A stretch of 64,000 bases of DNA from Acidobacteriota bacterium (GTDB taxonomy: Bacteria; Acidobacteriota; Terriglobia; Bryobacterales; Bryobacteraceae): positions 496,001 to 560,000 of the forward strand of contig JAKOTR010000053.1 in NCBI GenBank assembly GCA_029776225.1, given 5' to 3'. Below are positions 17,813 to 26,952 of this stretch, in pieces. Within the stretch, counting starts at the first letter, position 1, and every line of letters starts with the position of its first letter. The translations under genes and the position numbers were made by a program. The notes beneath the pieces were generated by a model. That model worked only from the letters and a program-made list of their open reading frames with translations, did not search any database and was not told where the DNA came from.

Positions 17813-19111
17813 ATGGGGGAAAAGTGCGCCATTGTGGGGTTGGGATACGTGGGGTGCGTCACTGCCGCCTGCCTCGCGCGTCTTGGGCATCGCGTCATCG
17901 GGGTGGACAACGACGGCTATAAGGTCGAAACCGTGCTGGCCGGCCGCGCCCCGTTCTTCGAGCCGGGCCTGGAGGAGCTGGTCAAATCTGGAATCGCCTC
18001 GGGCGGGTTGACCGCCACCACGGACCTCCCTGCCGCCATCAAACAGTCCGACATCGCTCTCATCTGCGTGGGCACGCCGTCGGAGCGCAACGGGAGTCCC
18101 AGTCTCGAGCAACTGCGGCGCGTCTGCTCCGAAATCGCCGATTGCCTGCGGGGCCGCGCGCGGCGGCTGATCGTGTCCGTCCGCAGCACGGTGCTTCCAG
18201 GAACGTGCGAGGCCGTGGTTGGAACGGCGCTCGCAGCCGGCGGCCAAGTTGCCATCGTTTCGAACCCGGAGTTTCTCCGGGAGGGCGGCGCGGTGCGCGA
18301 TTTCATGGAGCCTTCACTCGTGGTGGTGGGCGGCGAGGACCCGGGCGCGGTGGAGCGGGTGGCCGGTCTCTACGCCCCGCTTGGCGTCGAGCCCGTCCGC
18401 GTCTCCCTGCGCTCGGCCGAGCTGATCAAGTACGCCTGCAACTCCTTCCACGCGCTCAAAGTCGCTTTCGCCAACGAAATCGGCGCGCTCGGGGCGGTGA
18501 TGGGCATCGACGCGGCCGAAGTCATGGACACGCTCTGCCGCGACGTCCGGCTGAACATCTCTCCGGCGTACCTCAAGCCGGGCTTTGCCTTCGGCGGCTC
18601 GTGCCTGCCGAAAGACCTGCGGGCGCTCGTACACCGAGCCAGCCGCCTGGACCTGCAACTCCCGCTGCTGGAATCCATCCTGCTCAGCAACCGGCAGCAC
18701 CTGGAGCGCGCCGTTCAGGCCGTATGCGATCTTCCAGTGGACCGCATCGGCGTCTTCGGCCTTACTTTCAAGGAGAACACCGACGACCTGCGCGAAAGCC
18801 CCGTCGTGGCGCTGCTTGAACGCCTCATCGGCAAGGGCCGCAACGTGCGCGTGTTCGATCCGCAGATCCAGCTCGACCGCATCTACGGCAGCAACCAGCG
18901 TTTCCTCCTGGCTGCCATACCGCACATCAGCCGGCTGCTTGACGCCGCTTTCGAAGACACCCTCAAGTGGGCGCAGCACCTGGTCGTCGCGCAAAAGCCA
19001 TCCGAGCCGTTCGCGGACGCCATCCGGCGCAGCGGCATCCCGGTGCTCGACCTGGCCGGCGCGTTCCCCGACCTGGCCCGGGCGGAGCGGCTGACCCGCG
19101 GCGCGGCCTGA
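17813..19111 (+). CDS. UDP-glucose/GDP-mannose 6-dehydrogenase family protein, AlgD-like
   Basis: The product has 432 residues. The N-terminal Rossmann motif is VGLGYVGCVTAACLARLG. The substrate domain carries AELIKYACNSFHALKVAFANE and the catalytic C264 in FGGSCLPKD. GLTFKENTDDLRESP lies in the C-terminal NAD domain. These enzymes oxidise NDP-sugars twice to uronic acids for exopolysaccharide. The FGGSCLPKDLRALVH spacing is closer to GDP-mannose dehydrogenase (AlgD) than to UDP-glucose dehydrogenase, but I would not fix the sugar. It stands 65 bp after the phosphatase and ends in a strong hairpin. No glycosyltransferases are next to it. Confidence 0.85.
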   Translation: MGEKCAIVGLGYVGCVTAACLARLGHRVIGVDNDGYKVETVLAGRAPFFEPGLEELVKSGIASGGLTATTDLPAAIKQSDIALICVGTPSERNGSPSLEQLRRVCSEIADCLRGRARRLIVSVRSTVLPGTCEAVVGTALAAGGQVAIVSNPEFLREGGAVRDFMEPSLVVVGGEDPGAVERVAGLYAPLGVEPVRVSLRSAELIKYACNSFHALKVAFANEIGALGAVMGIDAAEVMDTLCRDVRLNISPAYLKPGFAFGGSCLPKDLRALVHRASRLDLQLPLLESILLSNRQHLERAVQAVCDLPVDRIGVFGLTFKENTDDLRESPVVALLERLIGKGRNVRVFDPQIQLDRIYGSNQRFLLAAIPHISRLLDAAFEDTLKWAQHLVVAQKPSEPFADAIRRSGIPVLDLAGAFPDLARAERLTRGAA

Positions 19112-19137
19112 TTCCGGCGCCATTGATGCCAGACAAT

Positions 19138-19178
19138 GCGGCAGCCTCATCCGGGTTGTTCCGGTCTGAGGCTGCCGC
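19138..19178 (+). terminator. 12-bp perfect hairpin after the sugar dehydrogenase
   Basis: GCGGCAGCCTCA (19138-19149) pairs perfectly with TGAGGCTGCCGC (19167-19178) around a 17-base loop. It lies between two convergent genes, 26 bp past the dehydrogenase stop and 20 bp before the CHRD protein stop, so it may serve both. Neither side has a long U-tract. Confidence 0.6.
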
Positions 19179-19197
19179 CGCTTCAAAGCCGGTCGGT

Positions 19198-19740
19198 CTA
19201 GTGGTTAGGGCCGGCCGTCCGGATCTGGCCGCGAATCTCCCCGCCGGGGAAGTCACCGGGGCCGGTGTTCGGTGGATCGATGCCGTCGTTCGTGTGCACG
19301 TTTACGTAAGCTCCGCCCGTGCGCATGGCTTCGATCAACACAGACAAGCTCATACCGGCGAGCGGACCGGTAAGGTCGGCGGATGTAATCGTTCCCTGGG
19401 CCAAAATTCCGTCGACGCGGCCGCCAGCCGGAGGGAGCGGGCCTGCCAGGAACGCCACAATCGGACCGTTTACACCCACCGGCCCAAGGTGAATGTGAGA
19501 CGCCACCACGTTGTTGATGTTGGCGACGATCAGTTTGTATTCGAGCGAGGAGCCGTCGGGACTCAGGTGGAAGATCGCTTGCCCGGTAGCGTTGGTGTCT
19601 CGCTCAGGCACCTCCTCGCCGCCACTCAGGTGCGCCACGAAGTTCTTTGCTTGCGGCGGTGCTCCCACAACCGAAAGCGATGCTGCCGCCAGTAATGCCA
19701 CAGCGGGCAGAAGAAGTTTTCCCCTCATGAGTGTTCGCAT
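19198..19740 (-). CDS. Secreted CHRD-domain protein
   Basis: The product has about 180 residues. The signal peptide (MRGKLLLPAVALLAAASLSVVGA) leads directly into a single CHRD domain: FVAHLSGGEEVPERDTNATGQAIF, SHIHLGPVGVNGPIVAFL, and GGAYVNVHTND followed by GEIRGQI. CHRD is a beta-rich extracellular module named after chordin. In bacteria its role is unproven. Translation could start at the ATG at 19740 or 19728; the second gives the tighter signal peptide. No neighbour explains its function; the next gene upstream on this strand is the large Solibacter-type secreted protein. Confidence 0.85.
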   Translation of the reverse strand: MRTLMRGKLLLPAVALLAAASLSVVGAPPQAKNFVAHLSGGEEVPERDTNATGQAIFHLSPDGSSLEYKLIVANINNVVASHIHLGPVGVNGPIVAFLAGPLPPAGGRVDGILAQGTITSADLTGPLAGMSLSVLIEAMRTGGAYVNVHTNDGIDPPNTGPGDFPGGEIRGQIRTAGPNH

Positions 19741-19811
19741 ACGGCTATCGATGTTGCGGGGGCCGCTCGCGATGCAAACCGCGGCTGTTAACTGTGGGCC
19801 GGCGAAATGTT

Positions 19812-22800
19812 CTAATTCGGCGCTATGCTGATCGCCAGGCGCGGGCTTTCGACGTCTTTCACCCGGAGCCAGACCGTGTTTTCGTCTCCCGGTCTCACGG
19901 GCGTCGATCCGTCCAGCGTGAAGTTCACCTGAAAAAGCCCGCTGAAGCCCGGCGCGAGCCCGGCAAAGCTCACGGGCTGGCGCACTCCGTTCACGTAAAC
20001 CTCCACCGGGAAGTCCGCAGTTGCGAGCGGATCTACGGGCGCGGGCTGCCCGTCCTCCACCCGCGGCGTGGTCGTGCCCAAAGCCGTGGCCCAGAGGGTC
20101 GCGTTCTCCGCCAGCCGCAGCGGGCGCATGCCGAGATCGGGGCGGTCCGGTCCGGCCAGCGTGCCGTCGGAGTTCTGCACCGCCGCCCGGAAAACTTGCC
20201 CGTCAAGCGTAAACGATGCCATTGCGGGCGCCACTTCGCCGATCACCGATCCCGGAATGCGCGCGGGCTCGGACCGTTGATCGGACCGCGTCACCACCAT
20301 CTCGACATCCTGCCCGGGCGCGAGCGTTGAAGGCAGCAGCGCGTTGATCTGCCCGGGGCCAGCGTAAAACAGCGGCGCCGGCTGCCCGTTGAACATCAGC
20401 GACGCGCCGCACAAAAAGGTGGGCAGCGGGAACCCCGAGGCGCCCGCGTCGCATTCTGCGAAATTTTTACCGAAGACGGATACCATTCCCCCAGGTGCAA
20501 CCTTTGGTTCGAAGCTAAAGGCGTTCACCAGCGGTGCCTGCGAGGCGATCTCCGGCTTGCCGATCCCGTCGCCGAAAACTCCGGAGACCACATGCGCTTC
20601 CATCGGCCCCTGGCCGATTTCATTTCCCGCTCCATCGCGAAACTTCGTTTTCGTGAACAGCAGTTCGAGCGGCTTGGCGGGGACTGTAACCGTGCAGCCG
20701 CCGGAACAGTTCCGGCTCTCGACCCGGCCGCCCTCCGCCGCCGGTCCGTAGAGAACCTCCACGGCCGAGGCCCCGTTGGGCGGAGAAACCTGGACCTCCT
20801 TCATCATGGGCGCGCTGCCGGCCCAGGGGTCCGAATCGAAATCGGGCGGCGGCGGCACTTTGAGCATGTAGACGTCCTTGCGCCCGTTATTGGCCCAGGA
20901 GGCGAACAGGATCCAGCTAGCATCGGGCAGTGCGAAGGCCGTGTCAAAGTAACCCGGAGTGCGCGGCGAGTGCCAGGCGTAGAGCGCGTTGCTGAGCGCG
21001 CGGTTCCTCATCCCCGAAGGGTCGATAAAGAACTGCGTGATCGTCTGGCCGTAGGGGGACATGTCCGCCACGCACACGGCCGCTTCGTCGCCGGCCGCCC
21101 GCTGGTTGCACGCGCTCGCGGGGGAAACCGGCGGCGGGCAGTTCACGTAGACGTCCGAATCGGAAGCGCCGGGGGCGCACTGCTTTCCGTAGCAGTACGA
21201 GTACACGTCGCCGTCGCCGATGGGGCCGGGAGAAATGTCCTTAAGCTGGCGGCCTCCGCAATGGGCGAACGTCGGCAGGGTGCCACGGTGCAGATTCGCC
21301 GTCCTCGCCTTGTAGACCCGCGAGAAGCCCGGCACGGGTGAAATCGAAGGCGTAAGGCTGGCGGCGCCGACGAACGGGATCATGTCCACGTACCAGTTGT
21401 CGCGGCCCGGCCCGGCGTTGTAAGTCTCATAGCTCTCGTGCTGCATGTAAGCCAGGCCGAGCCCGTCGCCCATGTTCGACGCCTGCGTTCCGGCCCACGG
21501 CGGATTCCCCACGATCTTGAAATTCCGCGCCCGGTTGAACGACTCCGGCAGGCCCGGCGTGATCACCGAATATCCGTCGGACGCTTCCATGATCCGGTAC
21601 TTGCCGCGCTGCACGATGTGGCCGCCGGTCAGCGTTTTCTCCACAATCCAATGCCTGGAGGTCGCGTCCCGGGCCATGGGGTCGGCGAGAAAATTCCAGT
21701 ACACATAAGCGCCCTGGCGCGGGGCGCTGAGCTGCCGCGCGTTGCAGAAGGCCCACATTTTGGCCCCGGCTTCGCGGGCGGCTGGTTCGGCCGCGGTCAC
21801 GGTCCTTTCCACGACCCATTCGGTCGCGCTGCGCTTTTCCAAAATACGCAGGAAATCGAATCCCGAGCCGCCCTGAATCTCGAAGACGTCGCCCGCGGCC
21901 GTATCCATCAGGTACGGAACAGGCTCGCCGCTCACCTGCACGGTGAAGGTCCCGGTGCGCGCCGGCAGAGGCGTCCTCAGCGTGACTTCGTAAGGACCAG
22001 TGGCAACCGTGCCCCCGCTCAGCAGCGTGTTGGCGTCCCATCCGATCCAGTTTGTGTGCCCGACGAACTCCACCGCGTGCGTGCCGCACCACCGCGTATT
22101 CGGGGCGGAAAACGGCGCGGCGGAAGCGATGATGCGGCCGGTGCCACCGGAGCCGACCGGCTGGCCGTTGCCGATGTCGAAGACAGCCAGCCGCGCGATG
22201 GAGTCCTGGCCCTGGCGCCACGCGCGGTAGATGGCGTAATTGTCCACGATGTAAGCGAGCGTTGGCCGGTACGCTGCCGGATCGAAAGTGGGGTCGAATC
22301 TCTGAATGAGGTCGGGAATTGTGTTGCCGGCGGGCGTCAGGTTGACCCAGGTGAACGGCGCCGTTGCGCCGGCGCCCTGCGCGGTGTCGTTGCCGGTGTA
22401 GACGCCCCTCAACAGAACGGCTTTTCCGTCCAGCTCCCCCTGGCAGTAATAAACGTTCGGGTCTTTGGCGTCGAACATGGCGAAGCCCGAGCCGCAGAGC
22501 TGCCTGTTGCCACCCCAGTTTTCCGCGACGATCCTGCCCAGCCACCGGACCTCGCCCGAGTCTGGCTGGATCCAGAACAGGTGATTCGTCCCGAACGTGC
22601 TTTGGAACGCGCAATGGAAGCCGCCGTTCGACTTCACTGCGCTGCAAACCTGCACGAAGCCGCCCTCCGGCATCTGCAGCATCTCGCTATAGGCGATATC
22701 GGTCTCGACGTACTGGATGGAGAGGTTCGCGGCACCGCCGCTCGCGGCGCGGATCATCACGCCGAAGTTCTTGTTCCGCACCAGGTCCGGCGCGCGGAGT

Positions 22801-23726
22801 CCTTCGATTCCCCAGGTGTCCACAGGCGGGCCGCCGCCGACAGTCTGAACGCCTTCTATGCTCTCCAGCGTGAGCCGGCGGATCTCCCCCGCGCAGTTCG
22901 CGCCGTCGAGCGTGAGGCAAACCTCGATGGCGCGCGCCTCGGGGTCGCCGCCCGCGGCCGAGCCTTTGATTCTCACCGTAATGGAATCCACCGCGGCTGC
23001 ATTGGCATAGAATTCCCCGAGCGCGCCCTGCGCCGAGTCCGTCAGAATCAGCCAGTCCCGCCCCGAACCCGTGTAGGTGGCCGCGGCGCCGTCATCGGCC
23101 AGCGCCGAGGACGCGCTATTCCAGTTCTGCCCGCGCGCGGCGGCGAACGGCTTGCGCAGGCTGTCGAGCGGGACGGGAGCGTCGCCGGGAACCGAGATCC
23201 TCCGGATCAGGGTTCCGTAGTTGGGGTCGATGACGGTCTGCTCGCGGTTGTTGCCCGTGAGCGTGGGCCAGCGGAAATTGCCTGTCTCGGGGTCCTGCGG
23301 GATGGGCCAGGGCCAGGTTACGCCCACGGGAATGTTGGCCGTCCGGAACGAGCCTGATGCGGTGTCGGAGCCGCAGCGGATCCGGTAATAGTGCAGGGTG
23401 TTGGTCTGAAGCGCGCGGGAATACCATTTGCCGTCCGCCGCCCGCTCTACCGCGCGCTTGCCGATGACGAACACGCGCCGCCTGCCTTCGAAGATGTTTC
23501 CCGGGCGGGAGTCGAGATCGGAGCCGGGATACAATGCGGGATTCACGTCGTTCACCAGCGGGTGGAAGCCGGCGTTTTCGGAGACTTCGACCGTGCAAGC
23601 GGAATCGTCCGGGGCTTCGTAAGTCAGTAGGCTCTGTACATTAGTGGAGCCCGTCACGCCCGCCGCGGATATCGCGGCGAGCGCCACGGATGGACACACC
23701 AGGAAAATGCACAGGAAGACTTTCAT
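19812..23726 (-). CDS. Very large secreted protein with Solibacter-type C-terminal domain
   Basis: The product has 1304 residues. ATG 23726 is chosen because GAGGGG sits six bases upstream and the signal peptide (MKVFLCIFLVCPSVALAA) starts there. The last ~230 residues, from NAFSFEPKVAPGGMVSVFG through YAGPGQINALLPSTLAPG to SGLFQVNFTLDG, match the TIGR03437-type domain found at the end of many Solibacter secreted proteins. The middle is unrecognised: it is rich in Trp, Asp and Gly, has fibronectin-like openings and several Cys pairs (residues ~820-880), and may be a beta-propeller. Expected location is the cell surface or outside. No catalytic motif was found. The family marker is firm; the function is unknown. 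Confidence 0.82.
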   Translation of the reverse strand: MKVFLCIFLVCPSVALAAISAAGVTGSTNVQSLLTYEAPDDSACTVEVSENAGFHPLVNDVNPALYPGSDLDSRPGNIFEGRRRVFVIGKRAVERAADGKWYSRALQTNTLHYYRIRCGSDTASGSFRTANIPVGVTWPWPIPQDPETGNFRWPTLTGNNREQTVIDPNYGTLIRRISVPGDAPVPLDSLRKPFAAARGQNWNSASSALADDGAAATYTGSGRDWLILTDSAQGALGEFYANAAAVDSITVRIKGSAAGGDPEARAIEVCLTLDGANCAGEIRRLTLESIEGVQTVGGGPPVDTWGIEGLRAPDLVRNKNFGVMIRAASGGAANLSIQYVETDIAYSEMLQMPEGGFVQVCSAVKSNGGFHCAFQSTFGTNHLFWIQPDSGEVRWLGRIVAENWGGNRQLCGSGFAMFDAKDPNVYYCQGELDGKAVLLRGVYTGNDTAQGAGATAPFTWVNLTPAGNTIPDLIQRFDPTFDPAAYRPTLAYIVDNYAIYRAWRQGQDSIARLAVFDIGNGQPVGSGGTGRIIASAAPFSAPNTRWCGTHAVEFVGHTNWIGWDANTLLSGGTVATGPYEVTLRTPLPARTGTFTVQVSGEPVPYLMDTAAGDVFEIQGGSGFDFLRILEKRSATEWVVERTVTAAEPAAREAGAKMWAFCNARQLSAPRQGAYVYWNFLADPMARDATSRHWIVEKTLTGGHIVQRGKYRIMEASDGYSVITPGLPESFNRARNFKIVGNPPWAGTQASNMGDGLGLAYMQHESYETYNAGPGRDNWYVDMIPFVGAASLTPSISPVPGFSRVYKARTANLHRGTLPTFAHCGGRQLKDISPGPIGDGDVYSYCYGKQCAPGASDSDVYVNCPPPVSPASACNQRAAGDEAAVCVADMSPYGQTITQFFIDPSGMRNRALSNALYAWHSPRTPGYFDTAFALPDASWILFASWANNGRKDVYMLKVPPPPDFDSDPWAGSAPMMKEVQVSPPNGASAVEVLYGPAAEGGRVESRNCSGGCTVTVPAKPLELLFTKTKFRDGAGNEIGQGPMEAHVVSGVFGDGIGKPEIASQAPLVNAFSFEPKVAPGGMVSVFGKNFAECDAGASGFPLPTFLCGASLMFNGQPAPLFYAGPGQINALLPSTLAPGQDVEMVVTRSDQRSEPARIPGSVIGEVAPAMASFTLDGQVFRAAVQNSDGTLAGPDRPDLGMRPLRLAENATLWATALGTTTPRVEDGQPAPVDPLATADFPVEVYVNGVRQPVSFAGLAPGFSGLFQVNFTLDGSTPVRPGDENTVWLRVKDVESPRLAISIAPN

Positions 23727-23874
23727 CCCCAACCCCTCGACTCTGAGACTTACGTTTTTTCCAGTATACCCCGATGCCCCCGGCCCCGCCCTGCTGGAGG
23801 CGCCCCGGCAGCGCCGGGCACAGCGAATGTAGTATTCTCGATAGAGATTATCCCAACTCCACTTGGAGCCTTTC

Positions 23875-25032
23875 TTGCAGAATCAGAACTGTAAGCGATT
23901 CAAGACACTTGCTATTCACGCCGGTCAGCCGCCCGACAAGGCCTACGGCGCGGTGATGACCCCCATTTACCAGACCTCCACGTTCGCTTTCCGCGGCGTC
24001 AACCAGCCCGGACCGTTCGACTATTCGCGCAGCGGCAACCCGACTCGCCAGGCGCTCGAAAGTTGCCTGGCCGCGCTCGAATCCGGCTCTTTCGGATTTG
24101 CCTTTGGAACTGGCATGGCCGCGGAGACGACCCTGCTCACCATGTTCGAACCCGGCAGCCACATGGTCGTCCACAACGACCTGTACGGCGGAACCTATCG
24201 CATCCTGGCCACGCTGGGCGAGAAGCGGCTGGCGGTGGATTACGTGGACCTGCGCGACCTCGACGCCGTGCGCCGCGCCCTGCGCCCAACCACACGGGCC
24301 ATCTGGATCGAATCGCCGACGAACCCCTGCATGAACCTCGTGGACCTGGAAGCGGTCGCAGCGCTGGCGCGAGAGCACGGCGTACTCACCATCTGCGACA
24401 ACACGTTTCTCTCGCCCTACTTCCAGCGCCCGCTCGAACTGGGCGTGGATATCGTGCTGCACTCCACCACGAAGTACATCAACGGGCACTCGGACGTCGT
24501 GGGCGGCGCGATCGTGGTGCGCGATCCGGCGATCGCCGAGCGTATCGCTTTCCTGCAAAACGCGCTGGGGACCTGCGAGGCTCCGTTCGATTGTTTTCTG
24601 GTGCTGCGAGGAATCAAGACGCTCGCGCTTCGCATGGAAGAGCACAACCGCAACGCGCTCGAAATCGCGCGCTGGCTTGAGCAGCATCCCAAGATCGCCC
24701 GGGTGCACCACCCAGGGCTGCCAAGCCATCCGCAACATGCCCTCGCGCTGAAGCAGATGACGGGTTACGGCGGCACTTTCTCGTTCCGCATACGCGGCGG
24801 GCAGGACGAAGCATTCCGCCTGTTAGGCGCCGTGCGGCTCTTCACGCTGGCGGAATCGCTGGGCGGAGTCGAGTCGCTGATCGAGCACCCTTACACCATG
24901 ACGCACGTCTCCGTGCCCGAGGATGTTCGCAGAGAAATGGGCATCACGCCGGATTTGATCCGCATTTCCGTCGGCATCGAAGATGTCGCGGATCTGATCG
25001 AGGACCTCGACGCAGCGCTCGCGGCCGTGTAG
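23875..25032 (+). CDS. Trans-sulfuration PLP enzyme (cystathionine gamma-synthase/lyase family)
   Basis: The product has 385 residues. TTG 23875 is preferred over the in-frame TTG at 23863 because GGAG lies six bases before it. The Cys/Met-metabolism PLP fold is complete: YSRSGNPTRQALE, FGTGMAAETTLL, HNDLYGGTYR, IESPTNPCM, and the PLP lysine K200 in LHSTTKYINGHSD. SLGGVESLIEHPYTMTH and IRISVGIED are near the C-terminus. It could be cystathionine gamma-synthase, gamma-lyase, beta-lyase or O-acetylhomoserine sulfhydrylase; the sequence alone does not decide. The enzyme is cytosolic and tetrameric in the family. It is followed 45 bp later by an unrelated secreted protein. Confidence 0.88.
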   Translation: MQNQNCKRFKTLAIHAGQPPDKAYGAVMTPIYQTSTFAFRGVNQPGPFDYSRSGNPTRQALESCLAALESGSFGFAFGTGMAAETTLLTMFEPGSHMVVHNDLYGGTYRILATLGEKRLAVDYVDLRDLDAVRRALRPTTRAIWIESPTNPCMNLVDLEAVAALAREHGVLTICDNTFLSPYFQRPLELGVDIVLHSTTKYINGHSDVVGGAIVVRDPAIAERIAFLQNALGTCEAPFDCFLVLRGIKTLALRMEEHNRNALEIARWLEQHPKIARVHHPGLPSHPQHALALKQMTGYGGTFSFRIRGGQDEAFRLLGAVRLFTLAESLGGVESLIEHPYTMTHVSVPEDVRREMGITPDLIRISVGIEDVADLIEDLDAALAAV

Positions 25033-25077
25033 AGTGAACCCGGCAGGACACGTGTGCTATCGTGATTCCTGCACGAG

Positions 25078-26058
25078 ATGGCACGCGTGATTCAATCAAT
25101 TCTTCTTATTTGTGTTTTATTGGGAGCGGCTGCGCCCGCCGCGGCCGGGCCGCCGGAGGCCGAAATCAGCAGCCGCTTCATCAAAGCGAAGCTCTATCTG
25201 CCGGACCCGGAAAACGGCTACTACCGCGCGACCCGGTTTGACTGGTCCGGCATCATCAGCAGTTTGCAATACGCCGGCCACGAGTACTTCGGCGTCTGGT
25301 TTTCTCGCTACGACCCCAAGATCAACGACGCTGTCACCGGCCCGGCTGAAGAGTTCCTTTCCGCCGACGGCGGCCTGGGGTATGACGCCGCGAAACCCGG
25401 CGGCACGTTCATCCGCATCGGCGTGGGAGTTGTTCGCAAGCCGGAAGAACCCGCCTATCGTCGCTTCTACACCTACGAGATTGTCGACCACGGGCAGTGG
25501 AACGTGCGCCAGGGGAAAGACCGCGTCGAATTCACTCACACTCTGGCGAGCGAGTCCGGATACGCCTACGTCTACCGCAAGACGGTCCGGCTCGAAAAGA
25601 ACAGGCCCGTGATGGTCATCGAGCACTCGCTCAGAAACACCGGCCGGCTGCCGATCGAAACCATGCAGTACAACCACAACTTCTTCATGATCGACAAGCT
25701 GCCCTCCGGTCCCGATGTGAGCGTTGTCTTTCCGTTCGAGCCCAAGGCCCTGGCCGACCTCCGCGGGCGGGCGGAAGTGCGAGGCCGCGAACTTGTTTTC
25801 CTGCGCCCCCTGGAAAGCCGGCAGAGCGTTTTTACCGAACTGGCGGGCTTCGGCGCCAGCGCCCGGGACTACGACATCCGCATCGAGAACCGCAAGGCCA
25901 AGGCCGGCGTACGCATCACCGGCGACCGCCCGCTAGCCAAGCTGGACTTCTGGTCGATACCCACTACCGTGTGCCCCGAGCCCTACATCTCCTTGCGGAT
26001 AGAACCGGGCCGGAAATCGGATTGGAAAATCTCTTACGAGTTCTATACCCTTCCGTGA
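25078..26058 (+). CDS. Secreted protein of galactose-mutarotase-like fold
   Basis: The product has 326 residues. The signal peptide (MARVIQSILLICVLLGAAAPAAA) is followed by a beta-sandwich that reads like an aldose 1-epimerase relative. Seen: FDWSGIISSLQYAGHEYFG, HTLASESGYAYVYRKTVRLE, IEHSLRNTGRLPIETMQYNHNFFM and LDFWSIPTTVCPEPYISL. The family of uncharacterised mutarotase-like proteins with the YNHNFF motif is common in Bacteroidota and Acidobacteriota. A true aldose-epimerase Glu/His pair could not be placed with certainty; the His of YNHNF and the Glu of CPEPYI are candidates. It probably acts in the periplasm on a sugar. A second epimerase-like gene is at 56423-57499. Confidence 0.62.
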   Translation: MARVIQSILLICVLLGAAAPAAAGPPEAEISSRFIKAKLYLPDPENGYYRATRFDWSGIISSLQYAGHEYFGVWFSRYDPKINDAVTGPAEEFLSADGGLGYDAAKPGGTFIRIGVGVVRKPEEPAYRRFYTYEIVDHGQWNVRQGKDRVEFTHTLASESGYAYVYRKTVRLEKNRPVMVIEHSLRNTGRLPIETMQYNHNFFMIDKLPSGPDVSVVFPFEPKALADLRGRAEVRGRELVFLRPLESRQSVFTELAGFGASARDYDIRIENRKAKAGVRITGDRPLAKLDFWSIPTTVCPEPYISLRIEPGRKSDWKISYEFYTLP

Positions 26059-26150
26059 CACGCCCAGCCTGAGCGCCCTGTAAGATTTTTTGCGAAACCC
26101 AAGTACCCGATTCTGAATCCAATTTAACGGGAGTCAAGTAAGGGGAAAGT

Positions 26151-26387
26151 ATGAAGAGTTTAGGATCTCGATTAGGGCGGCTGTGGTGTCAGGTGATGCA
26201 TCCGGCTCCCATGTGGCCCGTAAAGGGTTACTATCAGTGCCCGGCCTGCTTCCGGTCGTACCCGGTGCCATGGGAGCACGTCGTCTGCTCCAACGGCAAG
26301 CAAGCCGCCATGGCAGTTTCAGGCGATAGCCGGGCGGACGCTGTGGGGCCCCGGTCCGCCGTTGCCGCTCTCGTCTCTACCCGATAG
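26151..26387 (+). CDS. Small hypothetical protein with CPACFRSYPVPW motif
   Basis: The product has 78 residues. An AAGGGGAAAG ribosome-binding site stands just before ATG 26151. The N-terminal half is compact (WCQVMHPAPMWPVKGYYQCPACFRSYPVPW), with one CPxC knuckle and a later single cysteine (VVCSNGK). The C-terminal half is low-complexity Ala/Ser. It may bind a metal through Cys pairs between subunits, but this is not shown. The good start site and the motif make it likely to be real. It lies between a mutarotase-like gene and a convergent metalloprotease-like gene. Confidence 0.5.
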   Translation: MKSLGSRLGRLWCQVMHPAPMWPVKGYYQCPACFRSYPVPWEHVVCSNGKQAAMAVSGDSRADAVGPRSAVAALVSTR

Positions 26388-26419
26388 ACACCGCGCCGGC
26401 CCGCCGTTCCGGGGGGCGG

Positions 26420-26935
26420 CTAGACCCGCAAAGCTTTATTTCCCAACGTTTCCAGGAACCAGCGCCGCCGCCCCTTCTGGAACCGGGGCGCAAGGGTGAA
26501 CTCCTCGTGGCGCCTCACCCACGCGGCTGAATCGCAGAAACTCTCGCAGGCGTATTCCCGCCAACGCAACGTCCGCCGCGTCCAGTCGTTCCGCGTCAAC
26601 CGCAGCTTGCGGTCTTCAGCCGACCAGCCCAGCTCCCCCTTCGCGTGGTTTGCGATTTCCGCCGCCAGAAGCTCCTGCCAGGACCGCCGCGCCGCGTTGC
26701 CCGCCCGCAGCCAGGCGAAGTGAAACAACTCGTGGATGCAGATGCGGCCCAACTCGGCAGGTTGCTTCAACAGTTCCGAGTCGAGCACGATCTCCCGGCG
26801 GCGAAGGAAGGAACCCGCGTGGACCTCTTCCCCCCGCGTGCCCCCGGAGAACAGCCGTCCGTTGGAAGCCCGCAGGTCCGGCGCGAAACGCACCCGAATT
26901 TTCCGCCCCTCCAGCCCGCGCGCCAGACGGAGCAC
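26420..26935 (-). CDS. Putative zinc metalloprotease-like protein (HELFH motif)
   Basis: The product has about 171 residues. The central motif ICIHELFHFAW is an HExxH metal site; REYACESFCDSAAW, 50-odd residues later, offers a Glu as third ligand. The remainder is Arg/Trp-rich. The frame stays open to an ATG at 27061, but that stretch overlaps the end of the PpiC gene in another frame and reads as junk. GTG 26935 is the first plausible start after that gene's stop. No signal peptide is seen, so it is probably cytosolic. It resembles SprT-like or other small minimal metallopeptidases only in the motif. It starts 17 bp behind the PpiC gene and is possibly cotranscribed. Confidence 0.5.
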   Translation of the reverse strand: MLRLARGLEGRKIRVRFAPDLRASNGRLFSGGTRGEEVHAGSFLRRREIVLDSELLKQPAELGRICIHELFHFAWLRAGNAARRSWQELLAAEIANHAKGELGWSAEDRKLRLTRNDWTRRTLRWREYACESFCDSAAWVRRHEEFTLAPRFQKGRRRWFLETLGNKALRV

Positions 26936-26952
26936 GTTCTTGAGAATCCGGG

